Shown here: positions 1-14,050 of the stretch, one piece after another
Layout of the letters: the number at the start of each line of letters is the position of its first letter
Position numbering within the stretch: the stretch's first letter is position 1
NCBI RefSeq assembly: GCF_000189635.1
Contig: NW_002476335.1
Coordinates: 827,271 to 891,270, forward strand
DNA: 64,000 nt
Direction of reading: 5' to 3'
Source of the DNA: Tetrahymena thermophila SB210
Lineage: Eukaryota > Ciliophora > Oligohymenophorea > Hymenostomatida > Tetrahymenidae
Notes under the pieces: model-generated
Told to the model about the DNA's origin: nothing
Seen by the model: only the letters and a program-made list of their open reading frames with translations
Databases searched by the model: none
Program-made: the position numbers and the translations under genes

Positions 1-3000
1 GCTTAGTTGACTATCAGCCATAAAGTTTAAATAGACATCAGTAACTTTAATAATAACTCTTTATGTAAAGCAATGGAAACGGCTTGTTGTATTAAAATAA
101 AAATAGATTCAATAATCCAGCAAGCTATATTTAAAACCCTAACCATTTAAATAACACTACCGATTATCAAAATAATAATCAAGTTATAAATCAACAAGAT
201 TATACAATAAATTAAATGGCTAATTATAACTTGTAAATGCCTCAATTTAATTAGCAACCTAATTTGGGAGCATCTATTCAGCCTAATTAGTATGGTCAGC
301 CTAATCGTATTAATTCTGCAATAAATGGATTAACTCCTCAAAATCCTACTCAACAATAATATTTACCTTAAATTTAAACATAAGGTATGACACCAAATCA
401 AGTAATTAATTAATTAATTATTTACATATTTAATATTTCCTTAACTTATTTACTTTATAAAAATATCTCAAAATATTATTTATTTTTATAAATAGGTTTT
501 GTAAGCATAATTAACAAATTTAAGCAATGTTAAGTATCCGTTTTAGAATGGGTTAGGAATAAATAATTAAAATAATGGTGGTGGTTAGCTTTAACTGTAA
601 TAAAATTAATTTAACTAAAAAATTATAGCATAAAATAATAACTAATAAACAATTTAAGATGAAAATAATAAAATTTCTTCAAATTAAATAAATTTCTTTC
701 ACTAAAATAAAGATAACACTCAAGGAAATCAGCCAGTTTAATAAATAAATGATTAATTATCGTATAACAATAATAATTAAAACAATATTATACTAAATAA
801 GATTGTAGAAAGCAGTAAAAATTCACCTTAAAATTAAATTACTGATAATTTTAGCTTGAAAAAATAACAATCAAATCATGGTCAAAAAGAAAAAATTTAA
901 CTGATAAATTAATAGAAACCAAATCTATTAGATGCTAATGAAGCTAATTCATAAAAAGAATATTTTATTTTAAACAAAGAATATAATGTACCCGAAAGTG
1001 CAGCCTTCCCAAACTAGCATGGCGAAAATAAAAACCTTAATGAAAGCAAAGATATGAATCAGCAATAAGCTAAAATATATTAAGATTATGCAGGAAAACT
1101 TACTGGCACTTTTAATTCAGAATAGATTAAAAAAATCAATGACAGTTAGAGAGAACTTAAAACTAATCTAAATAAAAAACCATAATAATAATAATAATAG
1201 TAATAATAAGATGTAGCTAGCCCATAAGTATAATAATAATATAACATTCCACTTCACTTAATAGATAATAAAAATAATTTATCTTAAAATGGAGAAGTAA
1301 CAAAAAATAACAAATCGACACAACCATCATCTTAAATGACACCTTAAACTAATAACTAAACAAATAACAAACCTTTATTTGAAATAAACAAATTCGAAGA
1401 CAATTCATAATAAAAAAAGATCACTAATGAGCAGAAGCGCCAAAAATATTAAGAATAATAACACACGAAGGAAATTGTTAGCCTTAAAAATATTCCTAAC
1501 ATTGGTTACTCGTAGTTAGAATCATAAATGATCGAGAAGCCTAATGGGACAATAGGAGCACCGAATTTAAATTCAGGAGCTGTTAATAACTAAGTAAGCA
1601 ATAATGTAATAAAAATAATATTAGGTTTTCTCATTCGAAATAATTTTATTTTATAAATAGCATAAGGAGGAAGAAGGAATGAAAGATGAAGTATTGTAGA
1701 AGCATTAAATTATTAACACTGTTGGAAATTTAAAGCTCAGCGAATCTACAGCATACAACCCATCATCTCCAAAAAACTTATTAGGGTAAAGAGAAAATAC
1801 TCACCAAAATTAAAATAGCCCTTAGGTAAATCCTAGTAATCCAAATCATGTAACTAAGCATACTGGTGGCACAAGTGTATAATCTCCAACAAACTATATT
1901 AACAATGTTATTATGATGTAAAATCAACAATTCCAAAGTCCCTAAGTAACTAAATTGGCAAGTAATTTAAAGAAAATCAAAGACGAAGAAATTATAGCTA
2001 ATAAAATGGGATCTCCTCAATCTTAGTCTCCTTAAAACTACTCCCATGCAAATAAATTTTAAATAAGCACAAATTAAAATGGCATATAAGTAATTGGAAG
2101 CATGGGCAGTGGTACGTTAAACTCAGCTGGAAATAATATAAGTAATAATGGGCAATAATTTGTTTATCCTTAAAATAACCAAGCAACAAACAATAAATTA
2201 CCGATGACTTCATACACAAATATAAGTTAGTAAGCAAGGGGATAATCTAAATAAAGGATTCCTTCTATAAATGCTATGGTACAAAACATTACTAACTCAT
2301 AAAATACGTAGATGTTTGCATCAGATATATCTCTAACTAAACATTAAAAGTAAAGTGAATTCGATGTATATACTCCTATAGGTTCGCAAAAGTAAAATTA
2401 ATGGGCTCTTTTCAACGATGGTGAAATAGACTATTTGCGTCACATTAAAATAGAATCTCTTATAAATTCCAACTGCTCTGTTGCTAAAATACTTTAATTT
2501 AATTCAGTATAATATCTGGTTGAAGTAGGAGTAAGTAAGAATACCCAGGAAATAACGTTTTCAGGATTTTAAATACATGATAAAGTGCAATTAATTACAG
2601 AAAGCCTTACTCTTCCGGTTTTGTAAATAGAAATTATAGCTTTTTAAATTTTAATTTTTATTGGTGTTAAAAATTTTTAAAAGGAAGGGAATTCTAAATT
2701 TTTTAGATTTGAATGAAGGAACTCCGTATAATAAGCCTTTTAAAACAATATAGGGCTTTAAGGATTTATGTTAATACTTAATATTCCCTTTTATAAGAAT
2801 AAATCCATAAGAAAGAAAGATAGAAATGAACTTCTCTAATTACAGTATCCTCTAATATTAGTAATGGTCAATAGAGTTTTTAAAAACTACATGCCATGCT
2901 ACATTTATTCATTTAAATAACAATGAATTTAAATTTACTTTAAGATAGTAGTAAAGTTCTATATTACTTTTTTATTGATTTTAATACTTTATTTTTATTC

Positions 3001-4487
3001 AAACAGAGCTGGATCTCAACAAAGTAATATTGACAAAGACTTTATTCGAATTGACATTAAATTTGATGAAGCCACAATAAAATCCTAATTTCAAAAGCTT
3101 TAGTATCCTGATGAGTAAGGAAATGAAATAGTCGATAATTATGAAAGAGACGACATAAAATATATTGTAGACATATCAGATCTTCTTGATGAAGAAGATA
3201 ATAAAAAAGATTCATTGCTGTAAGAAATTACCAGCATAATGGCAAACTCAAAAAAGCATTAAAAAATTCATTTAACTAATTATTAAATCCCAAATACAAT
3301 AATATTTTGCTAAAAGTTAAATGATTTAATGAATTTAGTTTAATCTTACTTAATGAAGAATCACAACATTACATCTTATTAATAATATGTTGAAGATTAA
3401 TCTATAAAAGTGCTAAGGATACATATAAATGAAGACTTTAAGAAAGGATAAATTTTTTTCATTAGAGAATCTCATCCCCAACCAAAAACAGTATGTGTCA
3501 GCATTTAAAATATCCATGAAACACACGGTATAAACAAACAAACATTCATTTGAATTTTAATAAAATTTTTTTTTAATCTTTTCGAATTAGCTCCTCATGG
3601 CAAATTGGTACAATGTGTAGGTAAAAAAGAAGTACCTTTAGAAGAATTCTGGAAAACGTTTGGAGTCTAATATGATAATTTAGATAAAGAAGAAAGATAT
3701 TACTTCCTCACATTAATTGGTCTGAAATATAATTTGTATACACACACAAAGCGTAATCAAATTTCTTTATTAAATTAAATTAAAAGTATTTTTTTTTTTG
3801 AGTATGAGAAGAGAGGGAAATTTTGTGTTTTTCTTTCTTCAATAAATTTCACACAAAAAAAAATAAACCAAAGCAATCAATTTATATAATTTTAAAGACT
3901 CTATTAAATTTTTTATTATGATTAGCGCTTGAATTAGATGATTACGGAAGGTATTAAGAAAATCCTATTATAACAAACACATTAAGCATAGGTGGTTTTT
4001 CAAGAACACTAAAAGGTAAAATTTTTTTTGAAATTCAATTTTTTTAAGTATCCGCTATTTTAATTCAAAAGGTACTTCTTACAAAACTCCAATGACATGT
4101 TAATTGATAGGAATTGATGATGTTCCGTTTGGAGTTAAGGTTGTACTTCATGATTTAGAATAAAACTCAGAGTCTGGAGTATTTTATATCATTGATTCAG
4201 TTAATTGGACTAAATTTAAGAGATAAGAAGATCCAAATGTAAAGAAGAAGAGGACGAAAAAATATAAAGACGAGTACGATATTATCAAAAACTATGAGCT
4301 TACAAATATTTTGTATTCAGTTGGGTTCAAGCTGCTTGAGAACTCTATTTAATTCAGAAAATTTTAATCTAACTAACTTTACATAGCAGGAAGAAATCTG
4401 TATTCAGGATTCATTTCAAATGTAGATAGATTCGAAAATGTTGTCAATCTAGCAGAAATAGCTAACCAAATAGTTCAATAATAATGA
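1..4487 (+). CDS. Q/N-rich protein, 5' end outside window (partial)
   Basis: The reading frame is already open at base 3, so the start lies upstream. Exons read as 3-401, 496-1593, 1661-2622, 2684-2950, 3007-3527, 3591-about 3719, 3926-4015 and 4072-4487, with TGA at 4485-4487. The first 650 or so visible residues are low-complexity Gln/Asn/Ser/Pro. The last 500 or so look folded, with mixed charged and hydrophobic residues and little Q/N. I recognise no domain. Splice phases close for all junctions, but the donor near 3720 would be GTCTGA, unlike the usual GTA, so that junction is unsure. A disordered prion-like N-terminus in front of a globular C-terminal half suits a regulatory or RNA-associated protein, but that is only inference. 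Confidence 0.75.
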
Positions 4488-4875
4488 TAGTCAGTCATTG
4501 AAATAAAATAAACAAATTACATCTAAACAATTAATTTTCTAAAAACTTGTCAAAATAATTCTAAATGAAATAAATATCTTACTTTAGGTGAAAACTTTAA
4601 TGTTAGATAGATATATTTATAAATACCATAAAATTAAAAATATAATTTTGTAAAATAAAAAATAAAAAACTTTTATTTTTATGTGTTTTATTGATTATTC
4701 TATTAAATGAAATACAAACAAAAAATTTTATCAAAAAGAATCTGTTATCAGAAAAAAGAATGTAATATTTTAATTAAAAAAAAATCCAAATAAAGAATTT
4801 CAGAAAACAAAAAAAAGTAAAGAGCTTTAAAACAACACCAATAAAGAAAAGGTTAAGAAAGTTATTCATTCAAAG
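4488..4875. other. AT-rich intergenic spacer
   Basis: This is a short spacer between two + strand genes. It is A/T-rich with homopolymer A runs and presumably holds the 3' UTR of one gene and the promoter of the next. I see no other feature. Confidence 0.6.
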
Positions 4876-7800
4876 ATGAACTTTAATAATACCAATAATA
4901 ACAACAACAACAACTACAATAATAATAGATAACACAACTTTAATTTCGCACAAAATTAATAAGTTTAGAATAATAATAATGTTGACAAGTTTCCATAAGC
5001 TAATTAGTAAAATTAATAAAATTATTAATTTAGTAGATTACCAACTTTTAATAATAATGCTAATCCAATCAGATAAGCTAAAAGTCCGGAAAGCTAGAAA
5101 GCAAACAACAACGCTTTCGGCAATCCAAGCTTGTAATAACCAGTAGTTTCACCATAATAAATTTTCTCAAATTATTTTCAAAAATTTCAAAATAATCCTC
5201 AAAATGAAACAAATTAAAAAGATCAAAGTCCTATCCATTAGTAAGATAATTAACCAAAGTATTTTCAGTAAAACTATGAGTAATAGTAATAAAATTATTA
5301 AGTATAACAGTAAAATAATAACTAGTTTGCTGCATAGAATTATGGCTAGATGAACAACTTGCAAAATAACATATAAACAAAAAATTATCAACCACAATAA
5401 CAATTACAAATTGGTAATTTAATGTCCCCCTAAGTACCTGTTAGTAATAATGCCTAAGGAATTTAAGACTTTAAGTAAATGTAACTTCCAATGAAATTAT
5501 AGCAATAATAACAAAATAATTAATTAGGTAATTAAGTTAACTTAAACTCTAATGAAAAATAATAGGTTATCACTCATTAAAGAATTGGTAGTAACCACAA
5601 TTTTAATAGTCTTTAATACAATAATTAGCCTAATTAACTTACATAAAACAATTTAATAAATAATAACATTGAATATAATCAAAATAATATTAATCAAGGA
5701 AATAATATAAATAAGTTTCAACCATAATTAATCACTGTTTCACCAATTAAATAAGCTTAATCTTATTAGCCAAACCAAATAGTTTAATAAAATATAGGAA
5801 ATTAATAATATATAAATAATGAATAAATAAACTAACAGTTTTAGGCTTAATAAATTAGCCATAATTAGCCAAAAAATATTCTAACATAGATGGGAAATTC
5901 AAACGAAATTGGCGAGATTAATTAAAATAATAATTTTAGAAATTAACTCTAAAATCCTTAAAATATGTAAATTAATAATTAAATAAAATTAAATGGTAAC
6001 AGAAATCAATCTGATTAGAGTCCTATTACTAATCTTGAGAGAGATAGTTTACAAAACAAAAAAGTTTAAAGTAATAGTTAATAACAAATGCAATACTAAA
6101 ACAATTTCTAATAGGATGAAATGAACTAATTTAATAACAGATTTCAATAAGGTTAGAATTATAACAACAATCTTAAGAGAGATGATGAGCAAAATATTCC
6201 ATTTAAAAGCAATAGCTAATAACAAATGCAATAATATAATGGTTAATAAGATGAACTTTATAACAACTTTCAATATGATTAAAATTAAAACAATAATCAA
6301 TAGAGAGATATTTAGCCAAACATACATTTTTAAAGCAACAGTTAATAACAAATGTAATTCTAAATTGGTATAGATTAGAATTAAAATGCTAACCTTAACA
6401 GAAATAGCTAGCAAGCTATATAATTTTAAAGCAACAGTTAATAGCAAATGCAATTCTAAACTGGTCAATAAGACGAAATCAACTAAGTTAATAATTAACT
6501 AGAAGGCATAAAATTTAATTCATAAAATAATTTATAAGTGAAATAGCAAAAAAATAATCTTTAATAATAATAAAAGGACTTTAAAGATGATTTATCTGAT
6601 GAATAAGAAATTCAAAATGAGAGTAATCCATAGTAGATGCATTTAAAATATTATAATGTGAAATTTCTTAGCTAAATAAAATTACCAATTCCAAAATTTA
6701 TTGATCAAAGTTTACTTTAAGAATTTTAAAACATTTGTAACAAGTTAAACTAAAAAGTTGAAGAGTTCTTAAAAGACAAAAGTAACCAAGTTGAATTAAA
6801 GGATAATATTAAAAGTGAGTTTTGTATAATAAATGGAAAAATATTTGAACAAAATTAAAAGAAAATAAGTAATCTACAATAATAAATCTAATAAAAATAA
6901 GACAATGAAGAAGAAAAAAAATAATGTAAATATGGTCCTCATTCTGATTCAGTTAATTAAAACATATAAAATTAATAAACACCTTAAGTTGAGATAAAAA
7001 AATCTAATAAAAATAAAAATAAAAAGAAAAATAAAAATAAAAAGGAAATAGAGAAATAAGATATTTAAGTGTAACCAAATGTATTCTAACCTCCTCCAGC
7101 AAATACGAATAATATCAATACCAATAATAGAAATTAAAAACTTAATTAGTTTTTGAAATAGTAAGATATTAAATTTTAATAAGATAATCCACCTAAGGAA
7201 TCAGACATTAGGAGTTAAGGTAGTAGGAGTGATGTTTCATATTAGTATGGATCCAGAGAAAGTTTTTTAACAAAAATTAATAATAAAACCAACAAATTTC
7301 ACAGTGAATTGAAATAATAATTATAAATTATGATAACAAATATAAATGAGTATATGGGTTTAAAAATATATTTAAATGAATAAAAAGAAAATGAAAAAGA
7401 CCAAAGTAAAAAATAAAATATTTATCATGAACAAGATTTTACTGCTAACACCTAAAAAGAATTTTAATAATATTTAGAAAATTTTTGTTAGTAAGGTGCA
7501 GCAAATAAAAACCCTAATTAACTTTGTGAATTTAATGATCTTAAAGCTTACGGTAAACTTTTTGATTTCAAATAACATAATTAAATGAAAGCAATCGCCA
7601 TATCAATCCTAAAATAGAAGATTTGCAATCAATCAGATGATGAAAGTGTTAGAAGATTTATAATAAAAGATTTAAAAAATATTAAACCTAACATAACAAA
7701 TTTAGATGCTATTATGATGAGATAAATTTTTTTATTTTGTTTAAAAAATTAAATATAAAATTAATAGAATTTAAATACTCAATTCATTGATAATATATGC

Positions 7801-8097
7801 TAATATGAAATTGTTTGCGATTTAATTCATAATCATTTTAAATTAAAAGCTATTAATTTATCTAGGAATAAAAACTAAGATTCTATTCTTTAACAGCTTG
7901 CTGATACAAATAATATCTAATTTATTTTTATAAAAAAGGGACAATTCAATTAAATTAATTTTGAAACGATAAGACCTAAATAAAATAAGAATCTAGATAT
8001 TACTTACTTTTACGAAGAGAATGATAAATAAATTTTTTTACTCTCTAATTTAAGTGATGTTGATAAGCTTTTAATCAATAGAAAAATTAATGATTGA
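4876..8097 (+). CDS. Asn/Gln-rich single-exon protein, 1073 aa
   Basis: This is one uninterrupted ciliate-code ORF of 1074 codons from ATG 4876 to TGA 8095, with no intron needed. The N-terminal 550 or so residues are almost pure Asn/Gln with some Tyr, Phe and Pro. Near 6064-6480 a motif close to FQSNSQQQMQ occurs four times, spaced roughly 95-140 bases apart. A lysine-rich block of KNK repeats follows near 6990-7060. The last 300 residues or so are more ordinary and mostly helical-looking. The many TAA and TAG codons explain why standard-code tools see nothing here. The composition is prion-like and typical of assemblies such as RNP granules. No catalytic motif is visible and the function is unknown. 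Confidence 0.85.
6064..6480 (+). repeat. Four imperfect coding repeats (SNSQQQMQ motif)
   Basis: Four diverged copies of a Q/N motif lie inside the N/Q-rich gene, beginning near 6067, 6205, 6331 and 6427. Their nucleotide sequences differ mostly at third positions (AGT/AGC, TAA/TAG), so the repeat is kept at the protein level and is not a fresh DNA duplication. Confidence 0.6.
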
Positions 8098-8437
8098 TTA
8101 CATAAATAAATATATTATATACTTTTAGCTTAATTAGCAAAATAATCAATAAATAAATTAATTAATTCATAAAAAATTAAAAACTTTTTACAATATTAAT
8201 ATTATGAAATTTGTGTTTTAATATTTGTAAAATATTTTTTTTTTGTTCTGCTTATACAATATATTTTATTTTGATCTAATTTAATTCAACGTTTAATTAT
8301 TTGCATTATAAAAATTGATAACTTTTGTAATTAAAGATTTTTTCTGGAATGTTGGTTATTATTTTTAGTTAGTTAAAAAGATACAAATTAAATTCAAAAG
8401 AAGCAAAACAACATTGAAAAATTTTTCAGATTATAAA
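8098..8437. other. AT-rich intergenic spacer
   Basis: A/T-rich spacer of 340 bp between two + strand genes. Nothing recognisable. Confidence 0.6.
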
Positions 8438-10313
8438 ATGATAACCAATGTTGCAAAAAAGATTAGATTATAGCTAGGAAGGACATATAAGTAGAACTCT
8501 TTAGCATTGATTCAATAAAATAAATGTTTTTTTGGCATATTTGATATGTTTTCTAGAAAAAAATTTTAGTAGAGCTAAGAAGACTCATAAAGATAATACG
8601 AGTAAAATTAATTATCAAATTTATTTTGTTTATAAGTATTTTTTTTTGTTAGAGAAAATCTAAAAAAATCAGAAGAAGCTAGAAAAAAAAGAGAAGGAGA
8701 AACCATTATTATTTAGGATGAAAAGTTCGATGAGGAGTAAAAAAAAAAGTTAGAGGATGAAGTTTTTGATCCTGAAAAATTTACTACTAAAGAAAATTAT
8801 ATTAGGATGCTCTAAAAAGATAGAGAAAAAGAAGAAAATGAAAGAGAGCTATCCAAAGAAACTATTTAAGAATTTGAAAAAAGAAAATAAAGAGAATACG
8901 AAGTTGAAGTATCTTAAGTAGATTTCGCTAAAATAGCTGCATAAAATATTAACATTAGGTATTATAAATTAATGATTTTTTATTTTACTTACATAAATTT
9001 CCATTTAGATGCTCATTTTTATTTTTAATCTCAAATTAATTTAATTAGGCCTGTAGATACCTTTTAACATCCTGAAGAATTATTTTACTTTGTTAGTAAT
9101 CTTTCAGTTTCACTTACAGAAGAAAATTTAAAAGCATGCTTAGAAGGTTTTTTAAGTTTAGCTGAAAGAATAAATGAAGCTGATATTGAAAGTAGTACTT
9201 TCTAAAAATTTTTAAAGATTTTGTTATCAAATATGAAAACAATTGGAGATGTTTAGAATTTACTCCTTGTTGCAAAGTTTGGAGATTTATATTGTATTAC
9301 AGATCCTAAGTTTTGGGAAATCTTAGAGTAATTTTATTTTAAATAAAAATATGTGCTTTGATTAATTTTTATTTTTTAGAATGAAGGTTACAAAGAAGTT
9401 AGAATTAATAAGTGTTAATGATTTGGTTGAAATTTTAGAGCATTTTTCTCACTAAAAAGAGGGAACAGAATATTTTTTTGATAAAATAGAAATGGTGTTT
9501 TAAAATCGCCTAAACGAGATATCCATAAACTAGCTGGCTCGTATTTCTTAATCATACTTTAGTGTTGAAAGAGGAACAAAAGAGTTTTTTAATTAAGTCC
9601 AAGAAGAAATTGAAAAAAAAGTTCACCTTGGCAGTGCATAAGATCTATTAAAAATATCAAAGGTATATAAAAATTCTAAACGTAAAGATAATCTATTCAT
9701 GCTACTAGAGTAGAGTTTAATGAAGTATCTAGATGAATTTGATTTTTATACTACATGCTAGGCAGCAAGTGGGTTTGGATTTATGTTAGGATCTATGGAA
9801 TTGTATAGAAAATTAGAAATTAAAGTACAAATATATTTAGCTTAAAATCTCGAAAATCTTACATTTGAAGAATTCAAGCTTATTTTAGATGGATTTTTGC
9901 ATACTTATAGAGGAAGTTAGAGTCTATTTAAATTATTGAGATAAAAATTTATTGTATACCTTCCACAAATGACAACTATTGAAGCTGCTCAAATTGTGAA
10001 GGCTATTCATTTAGTAGAGTTTGATGATAAGGAAATATATAAATTGTATGAAGAAAGAATAATATATTAATTATAAGGTGTTGATGAAATCACTTTGGAA
10101 GAGATTGCTGAAATAAGCAAATCTTATACATTAACAAGAAATGGATCCAGAAAGCTTTACAAGTTGCTTGAAATTGTTATTACTCACAGATGGTAGGAAA
10201 TAGCTAAGGACCATAAAGTAATGAAAGAGTTGTATGTTTACTTTTCTAAGAGTGGGCTTTGCTCTGAAAGACTTATGACTCTAATGGAAAAGTTCAACAT
10301 AATAAATAATTGA
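8438..10313 (+). CDS. Probable mitochondrial helical-repeat protein, 560 aa
   Basis: Exons are 8438-8601, 8653-8958, 9049-9327 and 9380-10313, and all phases close (561 codons). The first 35 or so residues are rich in Lys, Arg, Gln and Ser with no acidic residue and read like a mitochondrial presequence (MITNVAKKIRLQLGR). Residues about 60-150 are a charged Glu/Lys/Arg helix. The rest is a chain of Leu-rich helical pairs with recurring phrases such as LLKISKVYKNS and IAEISKSYTLT. That layout is known in organellar RNA-associated FASTK-like or OPR-like proteins, but I see no RAP domain, so this is analogy and not assignment. I chose the ATG at 8438 because it puts the presequence-like segment first. 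Confidence 0.75.
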
Positions 10314-11011
10314 GTATTTCAATAAATTAACCATTTTTAATAAATCTTAAATATATTTATTTATTCCTGTATTTGATTTCTAATTAAACTTTTATTTAAA
10401 ATTAATTAACTAAAATATTTGTTTGTTAGAAAAATAATTTCCAAATAAATTAAATTTATTTCAAATAATCAAATTTATATTTTATTTATAAATAAAATAT
10501 TTATAAAAAACAAATATATAAATTATTAAATTATAAATTGGAAACAAATTGGAATTTGCCAAACAAACAAATAATCAATAAAAAAAAACAAAAGCAATAA
10601 TTTATTGACTGATTGATTAAAAGAGGTTTTATATTTAAAATAAAATATTGTACTATTTATTGATATTTATTATTTTATGATTATGGAATGATAATAAAAA
10701 ATTTTATACTTAGTAGACTAAGAGTCTAATGTAACATCTAATATTAAAGGTATTTTACAATAATTACATAGAATCTTCAAACACTTGATTGATTATCATA
10801 ACAAAAAATATAAAAACGAAACAGTATTAAATAAATTTAAGCTATTTATCGTTTCTTCAATTTTAGAAAATTCTCTCAACAACTTTAAGCAAACTTATCT
10901 GAGAGAGCTAAAAATATTACATTTAGCTTTAATTATAAGCAATACATTATTGAAACTTAAGTCTGATTGCTAATTCATATTTAAACTACTTGAAAAATTA
11001 AGAATTAAAAA
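10314..11011. other. AT-rich intergenic spacer
   Basis: Nearly 700 bp of A/T-rich DNA. An open frame near 10785-10973 has no ATG start in the ciliate code and runs into the next gene out of frame, so I do not treat it as a gene. Nothing else is supported. Confidence 0.5.
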
Positions 11012-13439
11012 ATGCAAGTTGCGCCAAAGAATTGGGAGAGCAATGAATCTCCTGGAAAAAGAAATTAAAAGCTTTCACTAACGTAAAAGCAAAAGTCTTT
11101 AACTTAATCAGTACCTCAACTATCAAAAACACTAAAGTTGCCAGGTATCGTATCACCAGCAGCAAACGAGTCCTTAGTAAGTAGCACAAAGACTTAAGCA
11201 ATATAGCCATCAAGATATGGATTGAAAGAAAAACTAAAACCAATAGAATATAAACCTTTAAAAGTTTTAGGGGATTTAGAAAACAAGGTGGAAGGAATAG
11301 ATATCATTTTTAAAAAATAAGATCCAACAAATGAAAGTTTGCAAAGAAGGATTCATCAATATACTTAATCTATTGAACCTATGATGATGAGAATAAAATA
11401 ACCTAATGAATTTAAATTAAAACCTCTTAGGAGAGTAGAGAGTGATTTTTAAATGTTTAAAGATATATTTGTATAGCCTTAATAGTAGAGATTGAACCAA
11501 TTAAATTAAAATGCAGAAGATAAAGAAGAAAATGATGATTTAAAATTTGCAGACTCTGCCGAAAAATTTTTCCATAACTCAAAAAACGAAGCATCATAAT
11601 TGTAACTTTCAAAAAACTAGAGCTCTACTTAATCGCAATATATTTCCAAAGCAAATTAAGATAAAAAAAATGTTATTAAATTTAATTAATCCGAAGTATA
11701 CTCGCTTTTAAATAATTCTATTAACCTAAACTAATCATTGAAAGAAGATCTATTGATTAAATAGGGAGCAACTTCCCCCAAAAAAAATAAAAAAATGGAA
11801 CAAAGTATTTAATTTAATATTAATATGCTAGAGTAATCTTTGAATATGGATACAAGTAGTGAAACTTAAAAGCAATTCTTTGATTAGCTCATATAAGTAT
11901 AGCCTCCAGATTTACCTAACTCTACAGTAGCATCTCCGATATCCCCTGGAAATGGGTAAAAAGCTTATATATTATTTCATTAAAATAGTATTCAAATAGT
12001 TTAAAAATTAGCATAACATATTATTTAAATGCATTTTAAATAAAAAAAACCAATCATATTATCAATTATTTAAATTATTTTTATTTTAGATATGCCCCAG
12101 CAGTTCCTTTGGTAACTAACTTTGATGAGACTAGTAAGCACATGTTAAAGGATTTGCTTGTTAGAGCTAAAGCAGGCTAGTAAGCAGGAGATGTTTAAAA
12201 AGAAGCTCATTTAAGCTTTTATCTTGGTATGGTTTATGACAATCAAAAAAAATATTAAGAAGTAATTTATAATTTTGATTTAGAGTTTTCTTAATACTTT
12301 AAAATACTAAAAAATAATTTTTCGTTGAAAAATAAATAATTCATTTTGATATGCTCAAAAAATTCATTTTGTGCTTTTCATTTATAAGCTTTAACAAACG
12401 GCATTCTAAAATTTATAAATATTATGAATAAAAATTTAACTAAAATTTATTTTTATAAGCTTTATCTTTTTTATAATTAATCTATTTCTAAAAATTAGGC
12501 TGCTAAACATTATAAAAAATTTTACACTTGTGCTAGACTTATGGAAGATAAAATTGGTATGGCTCTTGGAGCAAATAGAATAGGATGTGATTATTTTCAT
12601 TTAGGAGAATATGATAAAAGTATAGAGTATCACTAGATTAATGTACAATATTCAGATGTAGAGAATTCTTTTGCAGGATTTTACAACTTAGGAATATCCC
12701 AAAGAAAAAATGGAAGCCATCTTGAAGCTATATAAAATTTTAAAACTTGTTTAAAATGGGCAAGAGAGAGAGATGTATTTATTATTTAAAAATTATTAAA
12801 TTCTTAAAAATTGATTTTTTTCAGGAACTAGAGTCAGAGTGTTTATCATTAGGATAGCTTGCAGTTGCTTATAAAGAAGTAGGATAGACTGAAGATGCTT
12901 TATTCAATTTTACAGTAATAAAATTTATTTTTGACTTCAAAAACTATATGATTAATTATTAAAAAATTACTCAACAAGGATTGCTACGAGATTAGCAAAA
13001 AGTTGAAAAAAGTAAAACTTTAACTTGACTGTTTATTGCACATAACTAAATTACTATCATTAACTGCTATGAAAAATTCAGATAATTCTATTAAGGTTCT
13101 AAGAGATGCAGTAGAGGTATTTACAATAATACTTTTTAAATATCAATCAAATACTTTAAAACTATTCATTTTATTTAAAATAAGTGTGCTAAACTTCTAG
13201 ACGATAAAAAAACTGCTGCACTATGCCTTTGCAATTTAGGTGTTATGGAGGGATAGAAATTATATGAAACGTATGTCGAAGAATTTAGAATTTCACCCTC
13301 AATTGAAGATTGGGAAGATGATGAGAACGAAGAAAATGGGATTGATGGTTAATAAAAGTAACTTTAAAATTATGAATAAATGCTTCAAAGCTAAGTAAAT
13401 CAGTATTATGATGTAGAATATTCTCTTGAGCATTAATGA
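11012..13439 (+). CDS. Tetratricopeptide-repeat (TPR) protein, 624 aa
   Basis: Exons are 11012-11955, 12090-12261, 12499-12774, 12825-12914, 12979-13116 and 13185-13439. Phases close to 625 codons, with TGA at 13437. Residues 1-310 are low-complexity, rich in Lys, Ser, Gln and Asn, and contain no domain I know. From about residue 330 there are back-to-back TPR-like helix pairs, for example the segments around YLGMVYDNQKKYQEAAKHY and YNLGISQRKNGSHLEAIQNF, then LGQLAVAYKEVGQTEDAL. The protein ends in an acidic tail rich in Glu, Asp and Gln. TPR arrays bind other proteins. In ciliates such proteins are often ciliary (TTC29 and dynein-docking proteins are examples), but that assignment is inference only. 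Confidence 0.85.
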
Positions 13440-14050
13440 AAATTTACTTAAAATAAATATATTGTTTATCTTAAATTTATAATATTAGCAATATTTACAT
13501 ATTCATTAACAATATTTTATGTAATATAAATATTTATTGCACTAAAAATTTCAAATCATATTTCTAAATAATTAATAAACTAATTTACAAACTAATAAAT
13601 GACTTACAAGCCTACTTGAGTTTAAAAAAACTAATTTAATTTTAAAACAGAATATTCTTAAAAATAAAATAGAAAATTCAAGTAAACATTAAAATATATT
13701 TAAATAAAAAGTTTTTATAAAACAAATAAATAGAATTGAATCCTTTTTTTAAAAAACCAGTAAGTTATTTTTAAGTAACTTATAATAATATAAATTAAAA
13801 TTTATTTTTGAATAATGTAAAATATAAATAAAAATCTTGATAAATAATGAAATAGACAACATAAAATCATTTTCATAAAACTTATAAATAATATTGAAGA
13901 GCTAATTTAAAAAATGTTAAAATTGAATTGAATAAATGAAGAATAATTACTTAAATAAATAATAATATATAACAATTGTATATAATATATTATATATATT
14001 GGAAAATACACTATAAATTATATGTTTTTATATGCTTGTAAGCAGTAAAT
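13440..14050. other. AT-rich spacer between convergent genes
   Basis: This spacer lies downstream of the + strand TPR gene and downstream of the duplicated 3' end of the - strand carrier gene. It is A/T-rich and I see no coding signal. Confidence 0.5.

Noticed and set aside
10785..10973. Open frame of about 62 codons before the TPR gene
   Set aside because: It has no ATG start, no conserved-looking content, and overlaps the TPR gene out of frame when read in the ciliate code.
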